A stretch of 64,000 nucleotides of DNA from Mucor racemosus (Eukaryota > Mucoromycota > Mucoromycetes > Mucorales > Mucoraceae). Shown piece by piece: positions 11,170 through 21,684 of the stretch. The translations under genes and the position numbers were made by a program. The stretch spans positions 1 to 64,000 of the forward strand of contig JAPEHQ010000004.1 in NCBI GenBank assembly GCA_027405735.1, in the 5' to 3' direction. The notes under the pieces were generated by a model. That model was not told the origin of the DNA. It did not search any database and saw only the letters and a list, made by a program, of their open reading frames with translations. Every line of letters begins with the position of its first letter. The first letter of the stretch is position 1.

Positions 11170-11950
11170 GTGGTACAAGCCAAAAAAAAAGCTTCGCCGT
11201 AATTTACACGTTAATGGCAGTGCGAATACTGTACTAGGGTTCTTTGGGATAATGGTTTAGGCGCATTACTAAAGATAAAAAAGCCAGAAATTAGTGACGA
11301 AAATGTGAAGGATCGCCTCCGTTGATGTAAAAACAGAATTGATTGGACTTTGGAGGACTGAAAACGTGTTATATTTACCGATGAGGCTAGAATTAACCGT
11401 TTTAACTCCGATGGTCGAATTTGGTGCTGGAAAAGAGACAACGAGGAGATAAAACCTAACCATACCAAAGAGCAACAAAACATGGAGGTGGTCGTATCAT
11501 GATTTGGAGCCCTATTTCTTGGTCTAGTGTCCGTTGGTTGTGCAAGATCAAAGGTAATATGAACTCCGAACTATACAAAACTATTGTTGATGATGATTTG
11601 GAAAAATCCATTGACGACATGCGTCAACAATTGAAGCTGCGTCGTAATTAGGTTATCCTTCAACAAGACAACGATTCTAAGCGCACCTCTAATTTAATGA
11701 AAATACTTCAAAACAAAAGAATATGAAGTAATGTCATCGCCAACGCAATATCCAGACCTTAATCCCATTGAAAATTTGCCTAAACGAATACAATACATTC
11801 CCAAAAGGGATGAATGATATTTGGGACAGAACTCAAGAGATTTGGTATCACAACATAACAGTTGGAGAATATATCGAAAAGTTATTTCGAGTATGCCTAA
11901 TTGTGTAAAAGCTTGTATTAAAGCAAAAGGTTACGGTATTGATTATTGAT
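11170..11950 (+). pseudogene. Tc1/mariner transposase catalytic domain, broken
   Basis: Three-frame reading recovers the DDE core. VIFTDEARINRFNSDGRIW (about 11370) has the first Asp, followed by HGGGRIMIW and WLCKIKGNMNSELY. VILQQDND (about 11652) carries the second Asp, and YPDLNPIEN (about 11753) the final Glu region. In-frame stops (for example TAG after LRRN near 11649) and frameshifts at about 11480 and 11720 inactivate it. It differs in sequence from the minus-strand remnant at 10073-10760, so these are two separate insertions, not one split gene. Confidence 0.88.
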
Positions 11951-12214
11951 TGCATTTAAATAAGCTTTAATTATTTTTTGGTAATGCGTGCAAAGCCCTT
12001 TCAATGATGTACCTTTCTTTAAACATGCATAGTTTTTGCGGAACTTTAATTGACTAGGTCGGACTTTTTTAAAATAATTTGAGGAAGTTCAAATTACTTA
12101 AAATGTCAATTTAATGTATTTCCGATTGAAACTGAGAAAGTTATGGTTATTTTCATTCAAATTTCCAAATCATTGAAGGGGTTTTGCGACTCACTGTACC
12201 ACGGGTCAATTTCT

Positions 12215-12634
12215 ATTTTATTTATTATATGGTTATGAACCAGAAACATTATTTGATAAAACAATGAAACCTATTGATACAAAAGAACCCAGTTTCGAAA
12301 TTCAATTAAAAATAAGAGCTGCTATACAGATCCAACAACTAAACAACATCAGAAAGAAACCTTAAAGAAAATAGAGAAATTACAAAAACTTCAAATTAAA
12401 AGACTTGAAAAGAAAATGTATCATCCAAATAGGGAAGGAAAACCCTCTTTCAAAATTGGTGATATTGTTAAGCTCTATCGTGATAATATATCAACTTCTT
12501 GGTCAGCAAAAATTTCAATAAGATGGTATGATGAAAACTATGTCATACACGAAAAACATCAAAAAGGCTCATACATAATCAAAAATATATCTAATCCTGA
12601 TGACCCTAAACTATATCTGGTGCATAGAAATTGA
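12215..12634 (+). pseudogene. Ty3/Gypsy integrase C-terminal fragment
   Basis: LLYGYEPETLFDK (about 12225) resembles the end of a retroviral-type integrase core. After a frame break near 12363 comes FKIGDIVKLYRDNISTSWSA, WYDENYVIHEKH and KGSYII, ending VHRN at 12634. This is the GPY/F-like C-terminal domain of Ty3/Gypsy integrases. No protease, reverse transcriptase or RNase H is found nearby, so only the 3' end of a pol gene survives. Confidence 0.85.
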
Positions 12635-12764
12635 CTAGAGTTGTTTGTACAACCACACGTCAACTGGGAACAGATTTACAGCTTGATAGCTAATTGAAAT
12701 TTAAAAGTAAATAAATATATTTTCTGATGTATTCTCCTTCTCTTTCTCCTCCTTTGAATAATGG

Positions 12765-13192
12765 GAAAAATCAACACCAAGACATATTTGATTGATCCTG
12801 AAAACCTAGAAGATGAAGCTGTCAAAGACAAAAAAAACTCAATGAAGATATAGCAACCAGTTATACCCTCAAACCTGCAATCAGAACATACAAAAAATCA
12901 AAAAAAAAGACTTGGTCATTATGAATCCATTAGAAAAACCAACTTGGAAGATATAATCCTACCTCAAATAAAAAAAGACTTAAATTACATTGACAACAAG
13001 TATCAAGAAAAAGAAATATATCACAAGAAAAAAATAACCCATCTCAGACGACCCTTCACATCTAAACAAGAAGCAATGGCATTCAATAAAAAACGTTTAA
13101 TAGACATACAGTACAATCAAGAAGATTATATTTCCCTGGACGGCGCATATGTTGCAAATCAAACAGCAACCCTCTTTTTTTTCTTGAAATAA
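12765..13192 (+). CDS. Small open frame of unknown function (82 codons from 12944)
   Basis: The frame from 12944 to 13192 encodes a Lys/Tyr-rich, mostly hydrophilic peptide (QIKKDLNYIDNKYQEKEIYH...). It is not recognised. The upstream part (12765-12965) is related to 9241-9475, and the region follows directly after the Gypsy integrase fragment. It may belong to the same decayed element. Its 3' end runs into the left arm of the 14.8-kb inverted repeat. Confidence 0.3.
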
Positions 13193-13359
13193 ATTACTAT
13201 CTGTCAAAATAAACAAACAATCTTGATCCCCAAAAACCGTATTATATTTCCAGACTCTAGTTCAGAAGTAACACAAATCATACATGAAATTTACCAAACC
13301 TTATTTATATCATTGATTTAATCTACCATTATATTTTTTTACAACTCATACAAAAAGAA

Positions 13360-13404
13360 CAATATTCGGCCATATTGTATTTATGGCAATATGGCCGAAT
13401 ATTG
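13360..13404. repeat. 18-bp perfect hairpin
   Basis: CAATATTCGGCCATATTG (13360-13377) and its exact reverse complement (13387-13404) are separated by a 9-nt loop. The matching place in the right arm keeps only half of it. Confidence 0.95.
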
Positions 13405-13498
13405 ACAGGGTTAATATCAAAGTTTTTGCTTAATCTTTAGAAATCTTTACTCGGTGATTATAAATCAACACATATTTATCAAAGTATACAGATGTAAC

Positions 13499-13988
13499 TA
13501 GCGTTTGCAAAATGACCGAGCCCAAGCGAGCGCAAGAAGTTTCAGCAAGCATTTGCCGAGTCTAAAATATTTGAAAATAACTCAAGCAAATCCGAGTGCA
13601 AGCGCAAGCATTGTACTACATATTCTCAACCTGATATTAATTTAAAATATGATGCATTTGACATTTTTAAAGCTAAAATTACGTAAATTGAATAAATCTT
13701 CCCTGTATTACATGCTTGCTTACTTGATTTGAAAGCAAGCAAGTATATTTAAACGCAAGCAAGCAAGTAGATTTAAACGCAATCAAGCCTATTTTAATTT
13801 GAAGCATTTCGAGCAAGCATACAAGTAAGCTTTCAATGTTTTCGTCAAGCACAAAGCAGGAAATTGCTAAAAAAATTTAATCAAGCAAGCTAAAACAAGT
13901 AATAACCTGAAAAAAGCGCAATTCAAGCAAGCCCAAGCATAGGGCTCGCTCACTTGCTTATGCTCGCACTGCTGGATTGCGATTACTA
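13499..13988. mobile_element. Probable hAT-like non-autonomous element, 490 bp
   Basis: Comparison with the uninterrupted right arm shows an insertion here. Ends are TAGCGTTTGC and GCGATTACTA (inverted: TAGTAATCGC). It is flanked by the 8-mers GATGTAAC and AATGTAAT (6 of 8 match). Eight-bp duplications and TA(G/A)N ends fit hAT elements. The interior is rich in AAGCAAGC / GCAAGCGCAAGC repeats and has no transposase. Confidence 0.65.
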
Positions 13989-14043
13989 AATGTAATCACA
14001 TCATCTCATATCACCATAATCAACAAACTCAACTTTTTCATTA

Positions 14044-14393
14044 TGTAATGATTCACATTACATGATGTTTCAACAATAATTGCATGAATTAGTTTCAGTT
14101 GCATAATTCATACATACTGTATAAATATGTAAATGTGAAACCAGATATTGAGCATTAGTGAAAATATCTGTTTCCTTCCTTCATTAATAATTTTCATCAA
14201 ATAAACTTATTATCACAACCATAACCGATCTATTACTTAAGACTACTTGTCACATATTAATCATACTTGATACATCATAGTAAGTATTAACCAAACTAAT
14301 AGCCAACCACAATTAGTAACACCAACAATGTCCACCTCTAGTACTTCTTTCTTAATAGACTCAATCTATTACAAGATCATAATACTTATTACA
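14044..14393. mobile_element. Probable solo LTR, 350 bp
   Basis: The right arm gives the empty site (CTTTCATTAGATGTCAG). The left arm carries an extra segment starting TGTAATGATTC and ending CTTATTACA, flanked by CATTA and TATTA (4 of 5). TG...CA ends with a 5-bp duplication are the LTR hallmark. ATAAA-type signals occur inside. Confidence 0.7.
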
Positions 14394-15763
14394 TATTAGA
14401 TATCAGTAAAGACATTTTATTATCAAATTCAAATAGCATTATCAACATCAAGGATGTTCTAACAGACAAACATTAGTATAAATATCAGCATTTAAAAAGA
14501 ACAATTAATAAGCTTGTCTTATTTCTTACCTATATTTTTGATTATACTGCATACTATTCTCATATGATTTTGATATTCCTTACTTTACATTTACTATTTT
14601 ATAAGATCTCTTGAGCTATTTTCTATAAATTTCATTGTACATTTCTTATTTTTTCTTTATTCATTTTGTTTTATATATTTATATAAAAAATTTATTACAG
14701 TTGGACAACTTAGAACCTGGTGCTCATTTAATAGATATAACTGCATTGGCTATACTCTATTTTTCTTATTCTTTATTCTATATTTACTTTACTACAATAT
14801 CAGTTGTAACAATATTTTTGTATTGATGTTGAAGAGTCAGGCACACACACAGACTCTCTATGTAACTTGTTTAATTAATGTCGTTACAATTGAGATTGTA
14901 GTAATGTAAATATAAATAAAGAGTAAAAAAAATAGAATGTTACAATTGAGATTGTAGTAAAGTACATATAGAATAAAGAATAAGAAAAATAGAGTATAGC
15001 CAATGCAGTTATATCTATTAAATGAGCACCAGGTTCTAAGTTGTCCAACTGTAATAAATTTTTTATATAAATATATAAAACAAAATGAATAAAGAAAAAA
15101 TAAGAAATGTACAATGAAATTTATAGAAAATAGCTCAAGAGATCTTATAAAATAGTAAATGTAAAGTAAGGAATATCAAAATCATATGAGAATAGTATGC
15201 AGTATAATCAAAAATATAGGTAAGAAATAAGACAAGCTTATTAATTGTTCTTTTTAAATGCTGATATTTATACTAATGTTTGTCTGTTAGAACATCCTTG
15301 ATGTTGATAATGCTATTTGAATTTGATAATAAAATGTCTTTACTGACATCTAATGAAAGCGTTGAGTTTGTTGATTATGATGATATGAGATGTGGTTACA
15401 TCCGTATATTTCCATGAATATGTGTTGATTTATAATCACTGAGTAAAGATTCCAGACATTGATCCTGTCAATATTCGGTTATATTGTATTCATGGTAATT
15501 GAATCTGCTGTTCTTTTTGCATGAGTTGTAAAATAATATAATGGGAGATTAAATCAATAGTATAGGTTTTTTGGTGAATTTCGTGTATGATTTGTGTTAT
15601 TTCTGAACTGGAATCTGGAACTATAATATAATTTTTGGAAATCAAGATTGTTTGTTTATTTTGACAGATAATAATTTATTTTAAGAAAAAAAAAAAAAAA
15701 AGGAGAGTTGCTGTTCGATTTGCAACAATGTTAACTACATGCACTACCATAGCCGAAAAATGC

Positions 15764-15768
15764 AAAAA
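15764..15768 (-). terminator. Pol III T-run after tRNA-Cys
   Basis: TTTTT on the minus strand, four bases beyond the tRNA 3' end. This is a standard RNA polymerase III termination signal. Confidence 0.8.
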
Positions 15769-15772
15769 GGAA

Positions 15773-15843
15773 GAGGACACCGTGGTTCGAACACGGGGCC
15801 TAAAGATTTGCAATCTTTCGCTCTACCACTGAGCTATGCCCTC
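15773..15843 (-). tRNA. tRNA-Cys(GCA)
   Basis: The minus strand folds as a 71-nt tRNA without intron. Acceptor GAGGGCA pairs with TGTCCTC (one G-T). The D stem is GCTC/GAGC with an AGTGGTA loop. Anticodon stem AAAGA/TCTTT closes loop TTGCAAA with anticodon GCA. T stem CCGTG/CACGG has loop TTCGAAC. The gene is wedged between the right arm of a large inverted repeat (3' side) and an LTR-like repeat that begins 10 bp from its 5' end. Confidence 0.96.
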
Positions 15844-15853
15844 CTCTCTTCCC

Positions 15854-16022
15854 TGTCAAGTGTCATTTCTAATAAATAGTAATGGTAAATATATTAAGCT
15901 CACGTGATATATATCACGTGCATTCCGACCTGTTCGGTTCGATAGATCTGTTCGGTATTTAGTCATTACTAGTTATGAGTATATAAGCTCATGTTATATA
16001 CTTCAATAATAAACTTAACTTC
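15854..16022 (+). mobile_element. LTR-like repeat next to tRNA-Cys
   Basis: Starts TGTCAAGTGTCATTTCTA. A second, reverse-oriented copy lies at about 32138-32302. The shared part contains TTCGGTATTTAGTCATT, GAGTATATAAGCTCATG-like and ATACTTCAATAATAAA blocks, which look like an LTR promoter and poly(A) signal. Similarity ends near 16022, so the 3' limit is uncertain and no target duplication was found. Position just upstream of a Pol III gene resembles Ty3/Ty1-type targeting (inference). Confidence 0.65.
15901..15920. repeat. 20-bp perfect palindrome with two CACGTG boxes
   Basis: CACGTGATATATATCACGTG is its own reverse complement and lies in the LTR-like repeat. The 32-kb copy keeps only one CACGTG. 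It could bind a bHLH factor, but this is only motif-based. Confidence 0.7.
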
Positions 16023-16943
16023 CTTCTAATATAAATCTATTACCACTACATTTATTAATAGTCGTTCCTTACAGACTAAACATATAAAACATAACTAAAA
16101 TACCTAATAGCCTTCGGCTATAGGTATATAACAGTTATGACATCCCTGTCAGTATCAGTGTTGATACAAGTAGTGATCCTGATCTGCAGGATACACTACA
16201 GCTTATAGGTGTCTGAGGTTGTATTAGGGAACCCTAATACGCCTTCAAAATATTTTATAGTGGTAAGGGTAATAAAGTAATTGCTCAAATGTCGGTGGAA
16301 AAAGAATTAAATCAAGTATCATTGATCACTTATAAGAGGCATTAAGTAATTTTTTAAAAAAAGTCATTTATTGTGTATAAAAAAAGGTTTTTATTATAAA
16401 TTTACTAGAGCGAGGCAATAATTATTACAAAGTTTCTATAAGATATGTACAGTATAAATAAACCAAACAGTAGAAGATTAATATCATCATAAACGAAATT
16501 AGCAATTATGTCAGTACATGTCCTTCAAATTACTAATACGATACATTTTGAGTGTGATGATTTTACTTGCTTTTTTTTATTAATAAAGAGAGATAAAATA
16601 TGATGAAGGAAAGAGAAAAAAAAAAGGAGGCATCATTATGGAAAAAATAACGATAAAATATTATAATAAATAATTTAAGTAAATGTAATTAAATAATCTC
16701 ATTTATTTATTGCATTATTATAATCTTATTATGGTTTTCCCAGTTAAATAATGTTAAAAATCAAAAGTAGTATTATTTTCATGATATCATATATATATTT
16801 ATAATTTTTTTCCATAGTGTGTTTATGTATTTACAACAAAAAGAAAAAAAAATCAACAGAAAAGAACAAAAAGCTACCTTTTCCCTTTTTAGAGAGTGTA
16901 ATAACTAAGCCTTGTACGCATCCACTCGATCACCGAAAAGACC
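16023..16943. other. Gene-poor spacer with one repeat fragment
   Basis: Segment 16147-16190 (TCAGTATCAGTGTTGATACA...CTGCAGGAT) matches 27289-27333. On the minus strand both read ILQ-R-TTCIN-D, a shared coding remnant of unknown origin. GTATTAGGGAACCCTAATAC (16219-16238) is a 9-bp-arm inverted repeat. The rest is AT-rich with no gene signal. Confidence 0.55.
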
Positions 16944-17177
16944 TTATCTAAAGGAAAAAAGCACGGAACCGGAAGTAAGAGCCTGTTGTACAATTGCTAT
17001 GGCCTTACTTGCCAAAATTTGACCTTTAAGGTCGTCATCTTCATACAGAATAGATCCTACCAGTGGATAAGTAGAGACCGTCGAGTCCGTTATTTTTCTC
17101 TTGGTTTGCAGGAAAGAACGAACTTCCCCATAACGAGAAGCCATTTCAGCCCAAGACAATGTGTTATTGCCAGACAT
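16944..17177 (-). CDS. Small hypothetical protein, 77 aa
   Basis: Open frame from ATG at 17177 to TAA at 16944, beginning MSGNNTLSWAEMASRYGEVR and continuing with balanced, non-repetitive composition (PLVGSILYEDDDLKGQIL, AIAIVQQAL). This is unlike the low-complexity frames around it. It is not recognised. The frame also reads open upstream of this ATG through a 22-bp tandem repeat, but that part looks non-coding. It may be a short real gene or a surviving exon of a larger one, since in-frame codons GLFGDRVDAYKA follow the stop. Confidence 0.4.
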   Translation of the reverse strand: MSGNNTLSWAEMASRYGEVRSFLQTKRKITDSTVSTYPLVGSILYEDDDLKGQILASKAIAIVQQALTSGSVLFSFR

Positions 17178-17284
17178 GGAGTGTAACAAAAATCGACGTG
17201 GAGTGTAACAAAAATTAACATGGAGTGTAACAAAAATTGACATGGAGTGTAACAAAAATTGACATGGAGTGTAACAAAAATCGA
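17175..17284 (-). repeat. Five 22-bp tandem repeats over a start codon
   Basis: Five units of CATGGAGTGTAACAAAAATYGA lie end to end (17175, 17197, 17219, 17241, 17263). On the minus strand each unit carries TTACACTCCATG, so the ATG of the 77-aa frame and its upstream context are repeated (one copy has ACG). Confidence 0.95.
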
Positions 17285-20145
17285 GTGTGATTAAAATTAA
17301 AAAAGTTGAAGTTGTTAAGATGGGAGATATAAAGCTGAGATTAAAATATATTGTAAATCGGAAACGGATGTATCTAAAATCATTTGGATGTGAGACGGAT
17401 GTAGCCCAGTTGTCGAGATATAGTTGTTCAAAAATGGCGTATTTCAAAACATATTAAAAGTGATGGATACGCCAAAGAGCCTTATTTTTTTTTTTTAGTG
17501 TAATAACTAAGCGAAAAATTCAATTTATTGCTTTTCCCACATTAAAAGCTGTTGCTAAAACCCCACTAAAAGAAAATATGCAGTGAAATTATCACCCTCA
17601 CTAATAAATCTGATTTGATTGGCTGTTATATGCTGTCAGATGTCTTAAAATGCTTATTTAGATAACTGAATATTACATAAATCTGTATTTACCCATTATA
17701 TAAAAAAAAAGGTACAACTTTTTAGATTCAGATAAAAAAAAAAAATTATCCATTTTCCCCAATTTTAGCATCAATAAATCAAAATACATAATTATTCTGA
17801 AGCTATAAGCTCTGTTGGCATTGTTCATTGTTGAAAATATTAATGCGGTCCCCCCCCCCCCGCCGGGCTTACAAAAATCGTGACAAAGTTTTGAAAAAAA
17901 AATTTTCTTTTTTTTTTTTGTACCTTTTTTTGTATATGTTTTCAAGTTACCTAGCTACCATTTGCATTTACATAGATTGATATCATTAATGCATTAACGG
18001 TTTCAAGTTTATTTGATTTTAAATAGTCGAATTTGTGCCCCTGGATATCAAAATTACGTTAAAAAAAGAATTACCAGGAATTTGAGCAGAAACACGAATA
18101 TTTTCAAAACAAATTATTGGTTCGTATTATTTTATGTGATATTGCTACAATAATATTGACATTTCTGATTTTTATGAATAGATTTTTGATGCTAAACAGT
18201 AGTAGTTGAAACCAGTAACTATTGCTCTATTGATTGATAATATACTTTGCATTTCAACCATGTGGATTATCGCTGAAAAAAAGACCAAATGGAGAATAGA
18301 TTTGGCTTGATAAATATTGGTATTATGAGAAAATGATGAAGGAAATGAGGATATGCTTTGACAAAATGTTTTAAATAATAATGGAAAAGGTAATTAAGAG
18401 TATTTGGAGCTTTTATGGATTGATTGTATTGCATTTTGCAGCAAAAAAAAAAGATATATATGCAACAATTAGACTTTTTGGGGGAAAACATAGTACATAT
18501 TTTGGATGTAAAAACAACATTTTTACAAATAAAAGTAGAAACAAAAAATATCACACCAAAGAGAAGCATTTAGACTTTATTTTAGAATATACATTGTATA
18601 GTTGATTGTGTCAAATTTGGGTCATAAAAATTAAAATTGGTATAAATTTTTTTTGCTTATCTGATCAAAACAACATGGGATTGTTACGATTTCGACAATG
18701 AAGGCATGTCTAATGATTTGAATCAATATAAATATACAACTTTGTGATATGCAGATAATAAACTACAAATTTAATTTAAATTTATATTGAATTCATTTCC
18801 ATTTATGAGCCATTTCAATTTGGAAATTGACATTATTTTTTAAGATACACCACCTATACTTTCCACTGAATTATTCTATAGCCAATTTAGCTATAAATGT
18901 AATACAAATTCATACAAAAACCTAAAAGCACAGATTGATATATGCATTAATTTCAAAAATACGCGTATTCTGTATTCCTCAATTTTAATTTTGCGTGCAA
19001 TTATTGTAACTGCAGGCAATTTTTTTTATTTGATAATGATATTATTTTGTATGTTTATAATGTTTTGGGAGTTCTATACAAGGAAATCAAGCTTTCGTAT
19101 CACAGAAAATGGAGTATATAAAAATGATTTACATTTGATTCTTGCAAATTTTCCTTCTTCTTCTTATTCTCCTATCTTTTATTATTATTATTATATATAT
19201 ATCCAACGCCCTCTATTTTGAGTCTTCTATTTTTTACAAAGTAAATGCTGTACAATATAACAAAAATGTTTAAGCATATAAGCATCTAGCATTAGCCTTT
19301 CCTGTGTATAATCCAACTTGATCACTTCATGGTAAGATTTATATATATTATTCATGCTCTGTACTTTATCTGACATTGTCAACTTTTAATACTAGATTTT
19401 TACTGTTTATGCCCACTGGTTTCAGGTAAAACGTCTACTCTTTCTTACGTTTAAGTGTATACTCATCTCTTTTTTATTATTTAATAGATTGGACCTTCAG
19501 GAATACCTTCTGTTTCTTGCGCTGGACCTTCAGCGATGTAATAATGTATGTATATAATCTGATAATCTTTCTATTTAAAAGAAATTTGAATCTTAACTAA
19601 TGATTTCTCTTTTGATGTAGCCACTCTGTATTTGATTAGGAGCATCCTTTATAAGCACAGGCTAGATTACTGTAGGTTCAATGTAATAAAACTCAAGGTA
19701 GGTGTTGTCGTGTTGTCTTTATATCTTCCGCTGTGGTAATGACATCCAAGCCAATGCATATAATATACATATTGCCATAGCTACCATTAATACTACTATT
19801 CTTTTAATAAAATCCTTTTAATCTTCAACCATGCAATGATCCATTAATGTATTTTTCATATACCCATAAAAAAAAGATAATGGCGTATCTGCTATCTATT
19901 CATAGTTGAGTATCAATCAATAACAAATATCGTAAATATCAACCAATACTGTATGGATTTGATATATATAGAATCCAGTAATATGTAAACATCTACATCT
20001 AAAATGCAAATAAAAGCCAATAATTTAACTGAAAAATACGTAATCTGATGGAAAGATATAATAATAAGCCAATGAACAAATGAAAATATACGTGATTTTG
20101 ATGAAAAAAGATGATAATGGTCCAATTAGACAATATAGAACAGAG
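17285..20145. other. Gene-poor AT-rich region
   Basis: No convincing gene. A C-tract (17850-17860), short A/T tracts and AT-rich frames without codon structure. Around 19480-19700 there are exon-like scraps with GT/AG signals (CTGGACCTTCAG repeated twice), which could be the trace of a lost gene. Confidence 0.5.
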
Positions 20146-20345
20146 TCTAATACGGCTGTATTAGAGGTATATTAGGGTAATACGGTAGCTAATCCTGCTG
20201 TATTAGAGTTGTATTAGGGTATTTTACCCAGCCGTATTAGGGGCGATATTAGGGTATACCCCAAAACGTTCATTTTATGACTACCCTAATACAGCATCTA
20301 ATACGGCCATATTAGGGTTATATTATGGGATATTAGGGTGATCAT
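20146..20345. repeat. Cluster of TATTAGGG / CCCTAATA motifs
   Basis: Repeated (G)TATTAGGGT, CGGCTGTATTAGAGG and CTAATACGGC motifs occur in both orientations over 200 bp, including ACCCTAATACAGCATCTAATACGGCC (20283-20308). It looks like a small inverted-repeat element; related single motifs occur at 16219-16238. TTAGGGT is telomere-like, but the spacing is not that of a telomere array. Confidence 0.6.
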
Positions 20346-20492
20346 AAAGCTGTAGTGAATCACGTGACATGCCATCCCTTGTGGCCACTGGTCTGCATGG
20401 TTCTACCGCTTAAAATATTAAATTAATAACAATTTGCTTAAAACTAAAATATTACCAAGTATTAATCCATTTGAATCTGATGGTATCTGAAA

Positions 20493-20927
20493 TGTACAAT
20501 ATTTAGAATAATAAATATTGTTACAAGAAAAAATGTGTAATCTAATAAAGGAACTTGTTAAATTAAATCACACACAAAAACTAAAGGGAATTTTTATTTA
20601 ATATCAATAATTTGTCCTATTTATATGCAAATTATATATTAAATTTATCCATTAGATTAGTATTGAATCGATTATATCTTTCTGACATTCCATGTCAGCA
20701 GATCAATCTATTTACATTAGTAACGCAGCACATTTAAGTTGAGCTTATTTTATATAATAGCTAAATCCAACAAGTGGGTACGTCTCACATATCCCGCTTC
20801 CCCGGTCTTGCTTTAGAATGATAAGAACAATCAAGAATGTTACCACAGATCAGTTAGCTGACTTCTTATCAATAAGGATTACAAATCAAAAGGTTCATTA
20901 TCTTACAAATAACCGGTGGATGCAACA
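20493..20927 (-). mobile_element. Dispersed repeat Z, copy 1 (LTR-like)
   Basis: About 435 bp related to 44184-44577 in the same orientation. Shared blocks include TTAAATTAAATCACACACAA, TATCAATAATTTGTCC and AAAAGGTTCATTATCTTACA. Read on the minus strand both begin TGTTGC(A/G)TCCAC and end TTGT(A/G)CA, as LTRs do, but no matching target duplication was found. Confidence 0.75.
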
Positions 20928-21491
20928 TATTTAGTAGGAAAAAAAAAAAAAAAAAAGTAGATCAGTAATGAAAAGAGAGACCTAGTTTTTAATGAAAAAC
21001 AGAGAATTTTATGTGTTTTTGAGTCTTTTGTGAAATATAAAATAAATTTAGAACAAGGTAGCATAATGCAACCAATTTATATCTGTTTAGTAGTAGGGTC
21101 TTAGGTATATCTTAAAAAGTGATTTGTATGAGCTTAGTTATTAGGGATAGCTCTGGATTTTGTTATAAAATTTACTGTAGTTTGATAAAGCTCTAGATGA
21201 ATGGAATCGGTATAAAAACTACTGATTTACTAATTGATCAACTGTATATTTAACTTGTAATAATCTATCATTAGGCTAATGATATATAAAATGTGATAAC
21301 CTAAAAGGGGTGCAAGTTTAATGTCATTGAATGATTGTAATCTATTTTGTGGTTAAAAAAGAACAACAATACAGAGAATTTTACGAGAGTTGGTGATTGG
21401 AATGAATCACTAGTAAAAGCAGATGCAAGTTTACTGACACTTGAAATATATTTTTTGTAACCAAAAGAAGAAATATTTACTTGGGGTCAAA

Positions 21492-21527
<36 letters not shown>

Positions 21528-21684
21528 TCAACGACTTGAGTTTATGCGCAACAAAAATTTGGGGCCATAGATCCTGCTTAATGACTTGATTGATGAGGCA
21601 ATTGTGATCAATATATCCAGTTTAACGGCTTGAACTTGTAGAGAATTGAAAGCTTGGGTCAATGAATTTTAGGACAACAAGCAA
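20928..21684. other. AT-rich spacer downstream of the 970-codon gene
   Basis: Contains a poly-A run at about 21499-21525. No coding signal is seen. The final 25-30 bp are the 3' flank of the minus-strand gene ending at 21685. Confidence 0.5.

Larger units (their letters stand above)
13157..15712. repeat. Large inverted repeat (arms 13157-14826 and 14884-15712)
   Basis: The right arm (about 830 bp) is the reverse complement of the left arm. Near the centre the arms are almost identical: the same 58-residue open frame starts at 14635 on + and at 15114 on -. The left arm is longer only because it holds two later insertions (13499-13988 and 14044-14393); without them it is about 820 bp. The centre also has a 57-bp tandem duplication around GTTACAATTGAGATTGTAGT at 14882-14995. 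The right arm ends about 60 bp from the 3' end of tRNA-Cys. Confidence 0.92.

Noticed and set aside
10073..11950. One split Tc1 transposon with N-terminus on - and catalytic half on +
   Set aside because: The minus-strand remnant has its own catalytic block (VIWSDETRSNRF) different from the plus-strand one, so two independent copies are more likely.
14635..15114. Paired identical open frames of about 60-76 codons near 14.7-15.1 kb
   Set aside because: They are mirror images from the two arms of the inverted repeat and are AT-rich hydrophobic strings without gene support.
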